This document shows positions 8,426 through 16,904 of a stretch of 64,000 nucleotides of DNA, piece after piece (position 1 is the first letter of the stretch; the number at the start of each line of letters is the position of its first letter). Position numbers and translations under genes: made by a program. A model generated the notes under the pieces. That model worked only from the letters and a program-made list of their open reading frames with translations, did not search any database and was not told where the DNA came from. This stretch comes from Frigoribacterium sp. Leaf186. Its GTDB lineage: Bacteria > Actinomycetota > Actinomycetes > Actinomycetales > Microbacteriaceae. The stretch spans positions 304,611-368,610 of the forward strand of contig NZ_LMPQ01000010.1 of NCBI RefSeq assembly GCF_001423905.1. Reading direction: 5' to 3'.

Positions 8426-9112
8426 GTGGGGGCGGTGCGGCGCGGCTGGAGCGTCCACAGGGCGCGCCGGGCGGAGTTCCTCGACCCCGGCAGGGTGCGC
8501 CGCAGGACGCTCGTGAGCGGGCTCGCCGCCACGACCCTCGGGGCCTTCCTCGTCGTCGCCGACGCGCTCTGGGTCCTCTTCGACGGGACGCCCGCCCTCG
8601 ACGTCGTCGCGATCGTGCTCTTCGCGGCCGCCCTGGGCTGCCTGGTCGCGACGCTCTGCCCGGTGGTCGACCGCTCGGCCGCTCCCCCACCAGGGGCCCC
8701 GCTCGGGGACTGGCGCCGGAGTGAGCGCATCGAGCGTCAGTTCAGCGCGCGCCCGCCCGAGATCGAGCCCGAGGACCGCGACGAGGTCGTCGCGGCGGCC
8801 GGACGGCTGATCGGCACGTCCGTGGCTGCCGTGAGCCGAACCGTCTGGCTGCCCGCAGCCTGGCTCCTCGCCTGGGCCGCGCTCGTCGTCTCGGGGCTGC
8901 CGTCCGACGACCAGCTGACGCTGCTCGTGCTGCCGGCGCTCCTGGGCCTGCTCCAGGCGACGACGTGCCTGGTCGCCGTGACCGCCTTGGCTCGGGCCGA
9001 CGCCGCACGACACCGCGCGCTGGCGCTGCCACCGGCCCCGCCGCGATCCGCCCGTTCGGCCCCGCCGCGCGAGGGACGCGGCGGCTCGCAGTTGGCCCTG
9101 CCCGACGAGTGA
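8426..9112 (+). CDS. Small four-helix membrane protein, unknown function
   Basis: The product has about 228 residues. The N-terminal region is basic. There are two pairs of hydrophobic segments, at about residues 29-52, 57-80, 141-158 and 164-190, separated by an acidic cytoplasmic stretch containing RPPEIEPEDRDE. The C-terminus is Pro/Arg-rich and basic. I do not recognise a family. GTG at 8426 is the first sensible start after the preceding stop; GTG at 8435 is also possible. It follows a polysaccharide glycosyltransferase and a candidate operator, so it may be separately controlled. Confidence 0.6.
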   Translation: MGAVRRGWSVHRARRAEFLDPGRVRRRTLVSGLAATTLGAFLVVADALWVLFDGTPALDVVAIVLFAAALGCLVATLCPVVDRSAAPPPGAPLGDWRRSERIERQFSARPPEIEPEDRDEVVAAAGRLIGTSVAAVSRTVWLPAAWLLAWAALVVSGLPSDDQLTLLVLPALLGLLQATTCLVAVTALARADAARHRALALPPAPPRSARSAPPREGRGGSQLALPDE

Positions 9113-9190
9113 CGGATTGAGGCCGGACGACGACGAAGGAGGCGCACCCACGAGAGCGCGTCGGCACCGGACGCCACGCCCGGGCCGCGA

Positions 9191-9658
9191 TCACCCCGCG
9201 GCGTCAGGCGACGACGCCGTCGGCCCGGCGACGACGCCCTCGTCGCCCGACGGGGGCACGACGCGGAAGCGCTCGAGGACGACCACGGTCGAGTCGTCGA
9301 CGCCGAAGCCCTCGCCGAGCTCGGCGCGCATCTCGGGCGACGACCAGAAGCGGACGTGCCCCGCTCGCCAGTCGTCCACCGACTCGTAGCCCTCTCCCTC
9401 GGCGAGTGCGTGCGCGAGGGGCACGTCGCGGAGCGCGACCGACTCGACCCCGGTGGTCTCCAGCACCGACCGCCGCCGCCCCTCCGAGTCCACCATCACC
9501 CCTCGCTGGCCGTCGCGGGGCAGCGGCTCACCCGCCCGCTCGTACTCACGCAGCAGCGAACTGGTGGCCGTCTTGACGCCGGCCTCGACGGCCGCGACGA
9601 TCCGGTCGCGCAACGGGCCGGGGAACGCGAACTCGACGAGCGGCAGGTCTTCGGTCAT
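9191..9658 (-). CDS. ASCH domain-containing protein
   Basis: The product has 155 residues starting at ATG 9658; the frame upstream to 9709 is low-information. The segments VEFAFPGPLRDRIVAAVEAGVKTAT and the later GEGYESVDDWRAGHVRFW match the ASCH fold (a PUA-like beta-barrel thought to bind RNA or modified nucleotides), including the typical G-x-K-T-x-T pattern. Members are stand-alone cytoplasmic proteins of largely undefined function; some are amidohydrolases on modified cytidine. It interrupts the polysaccharide cluster and has no obvious link to it. Confidence 0.8.
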   Translation of the reverse strand: MTEDLPLVEFAFPGPLRDRIVAAVEAGVKTATSSLLREYERAGEPLPRDGQRGVMVDSEGRRRSVLETTGVESVALRDVPLAHALAEGEGYESVDDWRAGHVRFWSSPEMRAELGEGFGVDDSTVVVLERFRVVPPSGDEGVVAGPTASSPDAAG

Positions 9659-9666
9659 GTCGAGAG

Positions 9667-9701
9667 CCAAGCAGACGGTCCGTGGACCGCCAAGCAGACG
9701 G
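9667..9701. repeat. Two 12-base direct repeats upstream of the ASCH gene
   Basis: CCAAGCAGACGG occurs at 9667-9678 and again at 9690-9701. The 11-base spacer contains the palindrome GGTCCGTGGACC where it joins the first copy. The repeats begin 8 bases upstream of the ASCH start codon and could be regulatory sites. Confidence 0.5.
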
Positions 9702-9803
9702 CCTGACACGGGCGTGATCGACGCGCGCGGTCGTCCTCGACGGACCGTGTTCGACGAACGCGCCCGGATAGGGAACTGGCTGGCGTGCTCAGCCCTGTCG
9801 GGC

Positions 9804-10811
9804 TCAGCCGCCGACGAACTCCGCCAGCGACGCCGCCAGGTGCCGCGTCGTCAGGCGCTCCTCGACGAGGGCCCGCCCCGCCGCGCCGAACGCGCGCGCC
9901 TCGGCCTCGTCGCCGAGCAGCCGCAGCACGTGCCCGGCGAGCGCCGACGGGTCCCCCACCGGCGCCAGCAGCCCGGTGCGCTCGTGCACGACGTAGTCCT
10001 CGATGCCCGGGGTGCTCGTCATCACGACGGGCCGACCCGTGGCCATCGCCTCGAGGCTGACCGTCATGCCCGACGCGTGCAGGTTGTCGCGCGTCGCCAC
10101 GGCCACGACCGACGCCCGGGCGTACAGCTCGGCCAGCTCGCGGTGCGACACGTGGGGCACCACGGTCACGCCCTCCGGGGGCTCCGCGTCGCTCGTCGTC
10201 TGCACGACCAGCTCGACGTCCGGACGCTCGGCGTGAACCTGCCGCAGCGCCGCGAAGAGCGTCGCCGGGTCGCGGTCTCGGTCGCCGCCGATGCTCAGCA
10301 CCAGGGGGCGCTCGGGCCACGGTCGTGCCGCGAAGAACTGCTCGTCGACCCCGAAGGTGAAGAACCCGACCGGCGGACCGTCCTCGCCGACGAACCGTCG
10401 CAGCGGCTCGACCTGACCCCGGCTGATCACCCAGAGCCCGCTCATCCGGCGCAGCACGTCGCGCATGCGTCCGACGTCCTGCCCGCGGTCGACCCGGTCG
10501 GTGACCCAGATCACCCCGGTGTACATCCGCTCGTGCGGCCGCGTCAACAGCATCCGCCGTGCCACGTTCTCGTCCCAGGTCACCCCGACGTCGTCGGACG
10601 GCACCCCGGACGAGGAGGCGCGGCGCGGCACCACGCGGTCCCTCAGCACCTGCAGGCGGCCGGGTTCGGGCACCGAGGCGATGCGCGCCTCCTGGTCCGT
10701 GTCGCGCAGCGCCTCGAGGCCGTACGGCCAGAGGCCGGGGCGCCGTCCGGCCGCGTGGTCGGCGGCCCAGCCGGCCACGTCGCGTTCGTGGGCGAAGAGG
10801 ACCTCGATCAC
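9804..10811 (-). CDS. Family 4 glycosyltransferase
   Basis: The product has 335 residues and a GT-B fold. The N-terminal acceptor half includes LFAHERDVAGWAADHAA and a segment reporting a bound partner (VIWVTDRVDRG). The donor half includes VLSIGGDRDRDPATLFAAL, VVPHVSHRELAELYARASVV and SGMTVSLEAMATGRPVVMT, the E-x7-E-like donor loop of GT4, then TGLLAPVGDPSALA. Its start overlaps the upstream flippase stop (ATGA, 10808-10811), so the two are co-translated. Donor and acceptor are not predictable. Confidence 0.87.
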   Translation of the reverse strand: MIEVLFAHERDVAGWAADHAAGRRPGLWPYGLEALRDTDQEARIASVPEPGRLQVLRDRVVPRRASSSGVPSDDVGVTWDENVARRMLLTRPHERMYTGVIWVTDRVDRGQDVGRMRDVLRRMSGLWVISRGQVEPLRRFVGEDGPPVGFFTFGVDEQFFAARPWPERPLVLSIGGDRDRDPATLFAALRQVHAERPDVELVVQTTSDAEPPEGVTVVPHVSHRELAELYARASVVAVATRDNLHASGMTVSLEAMATGRPVVMTSTPGIEDYVVHERTGLLAPVGDPSALAGHVLRLLGDEAEARAFGAAGRALVEERLTTRHLAASLAEFVGG

Positions 10812-12376
10812 CGCGCCTCCTTCTCGTCGTCGCCGGCACGGTGGTCGTCACCGGCACGGTGGTCGGCACCGGCGCGCTCGTCGGCGGCTCGCTCCGCCAC
10901 CGCCCGCTCGGCGATCGCCTGGTCGGTCGCCGTCTCGTCGCCGCGCTGCTCGTCGACGTCCAGGCCGGCGGCTGCCGCGGCTCCGTCACCGCCGTCGCCG
11001 GCGGCCGACTGGTCGACCGCGGCACCCGAGGCCGCCTCGGCCCGGCGCCGTCCGAGGTCGCGCGACACGTACCAGAGGTTCGGCACGAGCTGACAGACGG
11101 CCACCGAGATCGCCGACCCGAGCACCGGGCCCGCCGCGCCGACGAGCCCGATGAACCACCACGAGAGCCCGAGGTTGAGCGGCACCATCAGCACGATCGG
11201 CAGCACCTGGAAGACCAGTCCGGTCTTGTCGGTCATGTACATGCCGACCGGGTACTTCGCCGCCTGAAGGCCGACGAACACGACGAAGCCGACGAGCATC
11301 CAGCCGTCGAGGGTGATCGCACCGCCCGACACGAAGCGGGCCAGGAACGGGCTGAGCACGGCGAGCCCCGTGCCGAGCACGAGGCCGCCGAGCAAGAACC
11401 AGAGCGTCGGCACGGTCGGCGACTCGACCCGCCCGGCGGAGCGTGCCGCCGCGTAGACCGGCCAGAGGGCGATGCCCGCCGCGGCCACGGTCTGCAGCAC
11501 GATGCCGAAGAGCTGCGAGGCGAGGTTGTACTGGGCGAGCTCGTCCGGCCCGGCCAGGTGGCTGAGCAGCAGGCGGCCGGTCTGCATCGCGACCGGCAGG
11601 GCGATCATCTGCACGAGCATCGGCCAGGCGAGGCCGAGCGCCGGCACGCCGCGGTAGCTGCGGACGCGCGGCACGAGCTTCACGGCCGAGCCGATCTGCG
11701 GCGACAGTGCCCGGGCAGCCACGATGAGGCAGATCACCGACACGAGGCTGTTCGCGACGTACGAGATGACGGCGAGGTAGCTGCCGACCGGCACGCTGAA
11801 CATGACGGCCGAGCCGATGGCGAGCAGCATGAACGGTGCCACGACCGCCTGGCTGGCGACCTGCGTGCTCGTCTTCTTGAGGCCCACGAGGATGCGCTGG
11901 CCCACCGTCAGCGGGATCACCAGGCCGAACACCGCGAGGCAGAGCCCGGCCGCGAGCGAGCCGCCGTCGGGCAGCAACCCCTCGCCGAGCAGCACGGGCC
12001 ACCAGCCGGCGAGGGTGATGATCAGGGCGACCGCGACCATGATGCCGCCCGACACGAGCAGCACCCGGAACGCGGTGACGATCGACCGCTTGACGAAGTC
12101 GTCGGTGCGGACCGACGACGAGCCGGCCACGGCGTTGATCACGATCGCGGCGATGCCGAGGTCGGCGAACGGCAGCAGGGTCGGGAAGGTGGAGAGCAGG
12201 CCGTACTGCGCGTAGGCGTCGGTGCCGAAGTTCTGGATGATCATGCGGCTCGTGATGATGCCGAGCACGCCCGACAGGCCCATCACGACCACCTTCATGG
12301 CGGCGGTCGAGCCGACGGCGGCCATCGCACCGCCCCGCTTCGGCCGACCCGCCGAGCCCGTGGCCGCCCGGGTCAC
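10808..12376 (-). CDS. Wzx-like polysaccharide flippase (MOP/MATE superfamily)
   Basis: The product has 522 residues and about 12-14 hydrophobic helices starting at residue 20 (MAAVGSTAAMKVVVMGLSGV). The pattern IITSRMIIQNFGTDAYAQYGLL is typical of Wzx/oligosaccharide flippases, which move undecaprenyl-linked repeat units across the membrane. The C-terminal 60 residues are hydrophilic, Ala/Asp/Glu-rich and contain a repeated H-R-A-G-D-D unit, unusual for a flippase. Its start and stop overlap both neighbours by four bases, placing it in one minus-strand operon 14963 to 9804. Lipid II-type flippases are an alternative but lack the glycosyltransferase context. Confidence 0.85.
   Translation of the reverse strand: MTRAATGSAGRPKRGGAMAAVGSTAAMKVVVMGLSGVLGIITSRMIIQNFGTDAYAQYGLLSTFPTLLPFADLGIAAIVINAVAGSSSVRTDDFVKRSIVTAFRVLLVSGGIMVAVALIITLAGWWPVLLGEGLLPDGGSLAAGLCLAVFGLVIPLTVGQRILVGLKKTSTQVASQAVVAPFMLLAIGSAVMFSVPVGSYLAVISYVANSLVSVICLIVAARALSPQIGSAVKLVPRVRSYRGVPALGLAWPMLVQMIALPVAMQTGRLLLSHLAGPDELAQYNLASQLFGIVLQTVAAAGIALWPVYAAARSAGRVESPTVPTLWFLLGGLVLGTGLAVLSPFLARFVSGGAITLDGWMLVGFVVFVGLQAAKYPVGMYMTDKTGLVFQVLPIVLMVPLNLGLSWWFIGLVGAAGPVLGSAISVAVCQLVPNLWYVSRDLGRRRAEAASGAAVDQSAAGDGGDGAAAAAGLDVDEQRGDETATDQAIAERAVAERAADERAGADHRAGDDHRAGDDEKEAR
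10816..10880. repeat. Short tandem repeat in the flippase C-terminus
   Basis: Three near copies of a 12-15 base unit (CCGGCACGGTGG core) encode the repeated R-A-G-D-D-H tail of the flippase. The array is a likely slippage-prone site. Confidence 0.5.
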
Positions 12377-13569
12377 GAGCGCGCCCCGTCGCGCGGACCG
12401 CCCGTGCCGGCGCCGTCGGCCGTGGCACCGGGTGCGGACGCGGGCGCGGACGCCTCGCCGTCACGGCCGAACAGGCGGTCGTCCGCCTCGAGCCGTCCGT
12501 CACGCGCCGGCAGGTCGGCCAACACCTCGTCGGCCGGCCGGGCGGCGTCGAGCGCCTCGACGATCGCGGCGGCGAGCACCTCGGGCGAGGCGGCGTCGGC
12601 GGCGACGACGTGGCCGTGACGGGTCAGCCAGTCGGCGAGCCCCGTCTCGGTCGTCGTCACCACGGTGCAGCCGTGCGACAGCCCCTCGACGATCGGCAGC
12701 CCCACCTGCTCGCGCCAGGTCGGGCTGGGTTGCGACCAGAGCACGAGCACGCGCGAGTCGTCGAGCACCGAGTGGATGCGCCGGCGCGGCGGGTCGACCT
12801 CGACGGTGACCGAGGGCTGCGCGACCGACAGGGCCCGCGCCTCCTGCTCGAGGGCGCCCTTGCCGAGCAGGGCCAGCGTCGCGTCGGGGCGGGCCGCGAC
12901 GACGAGCGGCCACGCCGCCGCGAGCACGCGCAGCCCCTTGCGCTCGACGAACGACCCGAGGAAGGTGACCGCGGGCGGTCGAACGCCGCCGCCCCGGGCC
13001 TGGGGGTGTCGGGTGGGCAGCGCGGGCACCGTGGTCACGGCCGCGCCGGACCGAGGGCCCCCGAGGAGGCGCGTGTACGTCTCGCGCGCCGCGTCCGTCC
13101 CGTAGACCACCCGGTCGAGTCGACGCCAGACCGCCCGCGCGAGCACGCGTTCGCCCCGCCGGCGGAGCCGGGTGCGCAGCCGCGGCGCGGTCGCCACGGT
13201 GAACGGGTCGGCGTTGCCGATCAGGTAGCTCACGACGGTCGTCGGACGCCCCGTGAGCCGGCGTCGCACCGCGAGGGCGGCCAGCACGAGGGCCGTGGCG
13301 GGCAGGCTCGAGGTCATCAGCGGCTCGTTGACCTCGAGGGTCTCGACCTCGGAGCGGGCCACGAGCCACGCCGCACGAACCGGGCCGGCCGGCACGAGGT
13401 CGAGCCCCTCGGCGAGCGCGGCGTCGAAGTCGTAGCGCGTGACCCGGTAGACGATGCTCGCCGGGGCGAGCTCGTGGGCGCGTTCGAGGTGGGCGGTCCG
13501 CAGCGACTCGTACAACCGGACGGCCGGGAGGCGCGGGGCACGCCGTCGGGACGACCGGGGCGGGGTCAC
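12373..13569 (-). CDS. Family 4 glycosyltransferase
   Basis: The product has 398 residues. The open frame runs far upstream, but the gene must begin at GTG 13569, which overlaps the TGA of the upstream Wzz-like gene as GTGA. Landmarks are RLYESLRTAHLERAH, VVSYLIGNADPF, VVYGTDAARETYTRL, then the donor half with VTFLGSFVERKGLRVLAAAW, LLGKGALEQEA and REQVGLPIVEGLSHGCTVVTT (GT4 donor loop). The last 30 residues are an Ala/Asp/Gly tail. It probably extends the exopolysaccharide repeat; the sugar is unknown. Confidence 0.87.
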   Translation of the reverse strand: MTPPRSSRRRAPRLPAVRLYESLRTAHLERAHELAPASIVYRVTRYDFDAALAEGLDLVPAGPVRAAWLVARSEVETLEVNEPLMTSSLPATALVLAALAVRRRLTGRPTTVVSYLIGNADPFTVATAPRLRTRLRRRGERVLARAVWRRLDRVVYGTDAARETYTRLLGGPRSGAAVTTVPALPTRHPQARGGGVRPPAVTFLGSFVERKGLRVLAAAWPLVVAARPDATLALLGKGALEQEARALSVAQPSVTVEVDPPRRRIHSVLDDSRVLVLWSQPSPTWREQVGLPIVEGLSHGCTVVTTTETGLADWLTRHGHVVAADAASPEVLAAAIVEALDAARPADEVLADLPARDGRLEADDRLFGRDGEASAPASAPGATADGAGTGGPRDGARS

Positions 13570-14963
13570 GGTGCGTCGATGCCCCGACGGACGGCCGGGC
13601 GCCCGGAGGTGACGGACTTGGTCGACGTGCCGACCGAGCGCTGGGCACCCGAACGGTGCCCGCCCTCGGTGACGCCGTCGAGGATGACGCCGATGACGGG
13701 CACCTGGACGCCGGTGAGCGCCCGAACCGCCTGGAGGAGCTGGCCGCGGGACGAGTGCCCCATGGTGGCGACGAGCACGACGCCGTCGGTCAGTCGTCCG
13801 AGCTCGAGGGCGTCGGACGAGGTGAGCACGCCGGGGGCGGCGACCACGACGACGTCGTAGCGTTCGCGCGCGGACTCGACGAAGAGCGCCATCGACTTCG
13901 AGCTGAGCAACGGGCTCGGGTTCGGGGGCACCTCGCCCGTGGCGATGACGTCGACCCGGTCGCGCCACGGGGTGACGGCGTCCTCGAACTCGACGCGACC
14001 CACGACGACGTCGGTCAGGCCGACCTCGTCCGACACGGCCGCGAGGTCGGCGAGTCCGCCGCCGCGCAGGTCCGCGTCGACGACGAGGACGGACTGCCCG
14101 CGTTCGGCGTAGGCGAGCGCGAGGTCGAGGGTCACGGCCGCGCGGGTCTCGCGGTCGTCCGCGCTGATCGACGACACGGCGATGGTGCGGGCGACGGAGT
14201 CGACGTCCGAGAACTGCAGTTGCGCCCGGATGCGCCGGAAGTCGTCCGCCGTGGCCCCCTGGGGCTCGTCGGCGAACGCGAGGCTGCCGCGCCGGCGGCG
14301 GCCCACCGTGCCGAGCACCGGGGCGAGGCGCAGCTCGTCGACGTCGGCTGTGCTGCGCAGACGCGTGTCGACGACCGACCGGACGAGGGCGAGGACGACG
14401 CCGAGCGCGAGACCGAGCGCGAGACCCGTCAGGGCGATGAGGCGCCGGTTCGGGCCGACCGCCGAGTTCGGCGGGGTGGCCTCGGCGATGGGGGCGAGGC
14501 TGACGGTCGACAGGCCGGCCGCGCTCTCGGGCGACAGCGACCGGGCCTCGGCGCTGAGCGACCGGGTCACGGCGTTGGCGATGTCCGCTGCGCGCTGACG
14601 GTCGCCGTCGACCACCGTGACGTCGACGATGACGGTGTTGAGCGGGTTCTCGGCGGTGATCTGACGGGCCAGCTGCACGGCCGTCACGTCGAGGCCGAGG
14701 TCCGAGACGACGGGATCGAGGACGATCGACGAGGTGGCCAGCCGGGTGTAGCTCTGCACGAGGTTCTGGGTGTACGACGACCCCTGCAGCAGCTCGTTCG
14801 GATCGGAACCCTCGGCCGCCGACACGAAGACGCTGCTCGTGGCCTGGAAGCTGTCGGGACGCGTCTGGGCGTAGCCGTAGCCGGCCGCACCGCCCAGCAG
14901 CGCGAGGACGACGATGACGGGCCAGCTCTTCACGAGCGCGCGCCAGTAGTGCTGAGGATCCAA
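13566..14963 (-). CDS. Wzz/Wzc-like polysaccharide chain-length protein with degenerate BY-kinase domain
   Basis: The product has 465 residues if started at TTG 14963, chosen because GGGAG lies 6 bases upstream; ATG 15002 has no such site. A short cytoplasmic start precedes TM1 (residues 15-30). A Wzz extracytoplasmic domain follows at about 35-170, then TM2 at 175-195 and a BY-kinase-like domain at 235-430. Walker A' is intact (VLVVDADLR, 292-300), but the P-loop region reads SSISADDRETRAAVT (264-278) with no GK[ST]. The Walker B region reads VVVVAAPG with Ala in place of Asp. The C-terminal 30 residues contain no tyrosines. It is therefore probably a non-catalytic co-polymerase that sets chain length. 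It is the first gene of the minus-strand operon. Confidence 0.88.
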   Translation of the reverse strand: MDPQHYWRALVKSWPVIVVLALLGGAAGYGYAQTRPDSFQATSSVFVSAAEGSDPNELLQGSSYTQNLVQSYTRLATSSIVLDPVVSDLGLDVTAVQLARQITAENPLNTVIVDVTVVDGDRQRAADIANAVTRSLSAEARSLSPESAAGLSTVSLAPIAEATPPNSAVGPNRRLIALTGLALGLALGVVLALVRSVVDTRLRSTADVDELRLAPVLGTVGRRRRGSLAFADEPQGATADDFRRIRAQLQFSDVDSVARTIAVSSISADDRETRAAVTLDLALAYAERGQSVLVVDADLRGGGLADLAAVSDEVGLTDVVVGRVEFEDAVTPWRDRVDVIATGEVPPNPSPLLSSKSMALFVESARERYDVVVVAAPGVLTSSDALELGRLTDGVVLVATMGHSSRGQLLQAVRALTGVQVPVIGVILDGVTEGGHRSGAQRSVGTSTKSVTSGRPAVRRGIDAP

Positions 14964-15063
14964 CTGACACTCCCGGGTTGAGTTGCCGAACCTGGCGAGC
15001 ATACCCGCAGCGCGTGCGGGGCCACGACCCCCGGCCGGGGGTGCGCCGTCGTGCTCGGGCCCG

Positions 15064-15170
15064 CGATCACCCGCTCTCACCCGCTCTCGCCCGTCTCCGC
15101 TCCTCGCCGCCCGTCGCCGCCCGTCGCCGCCTGCCGACGCCCGTCGCCGCTCGTCACCGTCGTGACGGGT
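15064..15170. repeat. Low-complexity CGCCCGTCGC-type tandem repeat between operons
   Basis: A degenerate array of CGCCCGTCGC/CCGCTCTC units fills most of the 241-base gap between tsaE and the polysaccharide operon. I see no gene or clear terminator in it. Confidence 0.6.
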
Positions 15171-15204
15171 GGAGCCCGACCCGGTGCCCGGGGGCGGGCC
15201 GCGT

Positions 15205-15771
15205 TCAGCCGGTCGGCAGGGCGACGCCGGCCCAGCGCGGGCCGTGCGGGGTGATCGCCACGCGCCGGGGCTCGTCGGGCGGATCGGCGAGGTCGGCCGG
15301 ATCGCCCGGTGCCTCGTCCGCCCGGGCACCCGTCGGGCGGTCGATCACGACGTCGAGCCACGAGTCGGACGCCCCGTCGAGCAGGCCGGCGCCCCACTCG
15401 ACGACGACGATCGAGCCCTCGTAGTCGAGGTCGAGGTCGTCCAGCTCGGCCTCGGACGACAACCGGTACGCGTCGACGTGCACGAGCGGGACGCCGGACG
15501 CGGTCGGGTGCGTCCTGGCCAGGACGAACGTCGGGCTCGCGACCTGGCCGCGCACCTCGAGGCCGGCACCGAGGCCCCGGGTCAGGGTCGTCTTGCCGGC
15601 ACCGAGCGGGCCGGTCAGCACCAGCAGGTCGCCCGCCCGCAGCAGGGCGGAGAGCTCGCGACCCAGCGCCTCCATGGCGTCGGCGTCGACGACGGCCAGC
15701 TCGGCCGGTGCACCCGTCTCGCCCGATGCGCCCGTCTCGGCCGGGTCGCCCGTCTCGCCCGGCGTCGTCAC
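15205..15771 (-). CDS. tsaE: tRNA threonylcarbamoyladenosine biosynthesis ATPase TsaE
   Basis: The product has 188 residues from GTG 15771, which overlaps the alanine racemase stop (GTGA). TsaE is the ATPase that supports transfer of the threonylcarbamoyl group to A37 of ANN-decoding tRNAs. The P-loop is GPLGAGKTTLTRGL, followed by SPTFVLARTH, HVDAYRL and IVVVEWGAGL, the standard TsaE order. The first 28 residues are a repeat-rich extension (G-E-T-G-D-P-A type), and the C-terminus is extended with Asp/Pro-rich sequence. The usual followers tsaB, rimI and tsaD are not in the window. Confidence 0.93.
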   Translation of the reverse strand: MTTPGETGDPAETGASGETGAPAELAVVDADAMEALGRELSALLRAGDLLVLTGPLGAGKTTLTRGLGAGLEVRGQVASPTFVLARTHPTASGVPLVHVDAYRLSSEAELDDLDLDYEGSIVVVEWGAGLLDGASDSWLDVVIDRPTGARADEAPGDPADLADPPDEPRRVAITPHGPRWAGVALPTG

Positions 15772-16904
15772 GGGCGTCCGCCGACGTAGACGCGCGGCAC
15801 CCGCGCACCGATGCGGCAGGCCACCTCTTCGGGGATGGTGCCGGTCGCGTCGGCCCACTCGCCGATGGTCATCTCGCCCCGGTCGCCCGGGCCGAAGAGC
15901 ACGGCCTCGTCGCCGACCTCGACCGGGTCGTCGCCCATGTCGACCAAGAACTGGTCCATCGCGACCCGCCCCACGATCGGGCGGGGTGCGCCGGCCACGA
16001 CGACGTGGACGGCGCCCTGGGCCCGGCGGCTCACGCAGTCGGCGTACCCCAGGGGCACGAGCGCGAGCGTCGTGTCGGTCGGTGCGCGGAAGGTGTGGTC
16101 GTACGACACCCCGGTGCCCGCGGCGATCCGCTTGACCTTCACGACCGAGGCCGAGAGGGTCATCACCGGGCGCAACCCCCGGTCGGCGGCGGTCACGCCC
16201 TCGGTGACGGGGATGCCCAGGCCGTTCGACCCCATGCGGACCATGTCGAAGCGCCTCTCGGGGTGCTCGAGCGCGGCCGAGCTCGACGACATGTGACGCT
16301 TCTCGACCGTCGCCCCGAGCGCCTCGGCGTCGGCGACGGCACGCTCGAACACGCGCGCGGCGGCCTGGTCGTCGGCTTCGCTCGTCTCGCTGACGTGCGA
16401 GAAGATGCCGCGCAGCCGGACGACGCCCTCGTCGCGGAGGGCGACCGCCCGGGTGACGAAGCCCGCCCAGTCCGAGGGCAGGCAGCCCTCACGGTGCAGC
16501 CCCGTGTCGATGGTCAGGTGCACGAGGGCGACGCCGTCGCGGGACCGCGCGGCGTCGGCGACGGCCTCGAGCTGGTCGTGGGTCGAGACGCCGAGGTCGA
16601 CGCCCAGGTCGACGGCGGCCTCGAGGTCGTCGGACGGGCTGAGCTGCCAGGCGAAGAACGACGCCCCGTCTCCGATGCCCAGGCGTCGCAAGCGCAGGGC
16701 CGGTGCCAACTCGACGGTGCCGAACCAGCGGATGCCGGCCGCGACCGCCTCGGGCACGAGCACGTCCGCCCCGTGCGAGTAGGCGTCGGCCTTCACGATG
16801 GCGAGGATCTCGACCGGGTCGAGGCGGGCGATCAGCGACTCGAGGTTCGCCCGGTACGCGGCGAGGTCGACGGTCGCCCGGCGCAGCGGCGTCGCGGCGG
16901 TCAT
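15768..16904 (-). CDS. Alanine racemase paralogue 2 (fold-type III PLP racemase)
   Basis: The product has 378 residues, with ATG 16904 overlapping the stop of the upstream paralogue. The PLP lysine is Lys38 in LAIVKADAYSHG. The second catalytic tyrosine is in GTGVSYDHTF, followed by LGYADCVSR, GRVAMDQFLVDMGDD and the terminal RVPRVYVG. These make it a convincing Alr-family racemase. Unusual features are VRMGSNGLGIP, where most alanine racemases have L/S-Y-G-L-x-P, and SSSSAALEHP in place of the usual H-x-A-N-S-A-A block. The substrate may be alanine or another amino acid of the wall peptide; see findings. Confidence 0.85.
   Translation of the reverse strand: MTAATPLRRATVDLAAYRANLESLIARLDPVEILAIVKADAYSHGADVLVPEAVAAGIRWFGTVELAPALRLRRLGIGDGASFFAWQLSPSDDLEAAVDLGVDLGVSTHDQLEAVADAARSRDGVALVHLTIDTGLHREGCLPSDWAGFVTRAVALRDEGVVRLRGIFSHVSETSEADDQAAARVFERAVADAEALGATVEKRHMSSSSAALEHPERRFDMVRMGSNGLGIPVTEGVTAADRGLRPVMTLSASVVKVKRIAAGTGVSYDHTFRAPTDTTLALVPLGYADCVSRRAQGAVHVVVAGAPRPIVGRVAMDQFLVDMGDDPVEVGDEAVLFGPGDRGEMTIGEWADATGTIPEEVACRIGARVPRVYVGGRP

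Noticed and set aside
9453..11093. 546-codon plus-strand frame opposite glycosyltransferase and flippase
   Set aside because: Antisense shadow; the minus strand has coupled genes with family motifs.
12373..14970. Single 865-residue protein covering glycosyltransferase and the kinase region
   Set aside because: The extra N-terminal part is the Wzz-like gene read in another frame; the true glycosyltransferase starts at the GTGA overlap at 13569.
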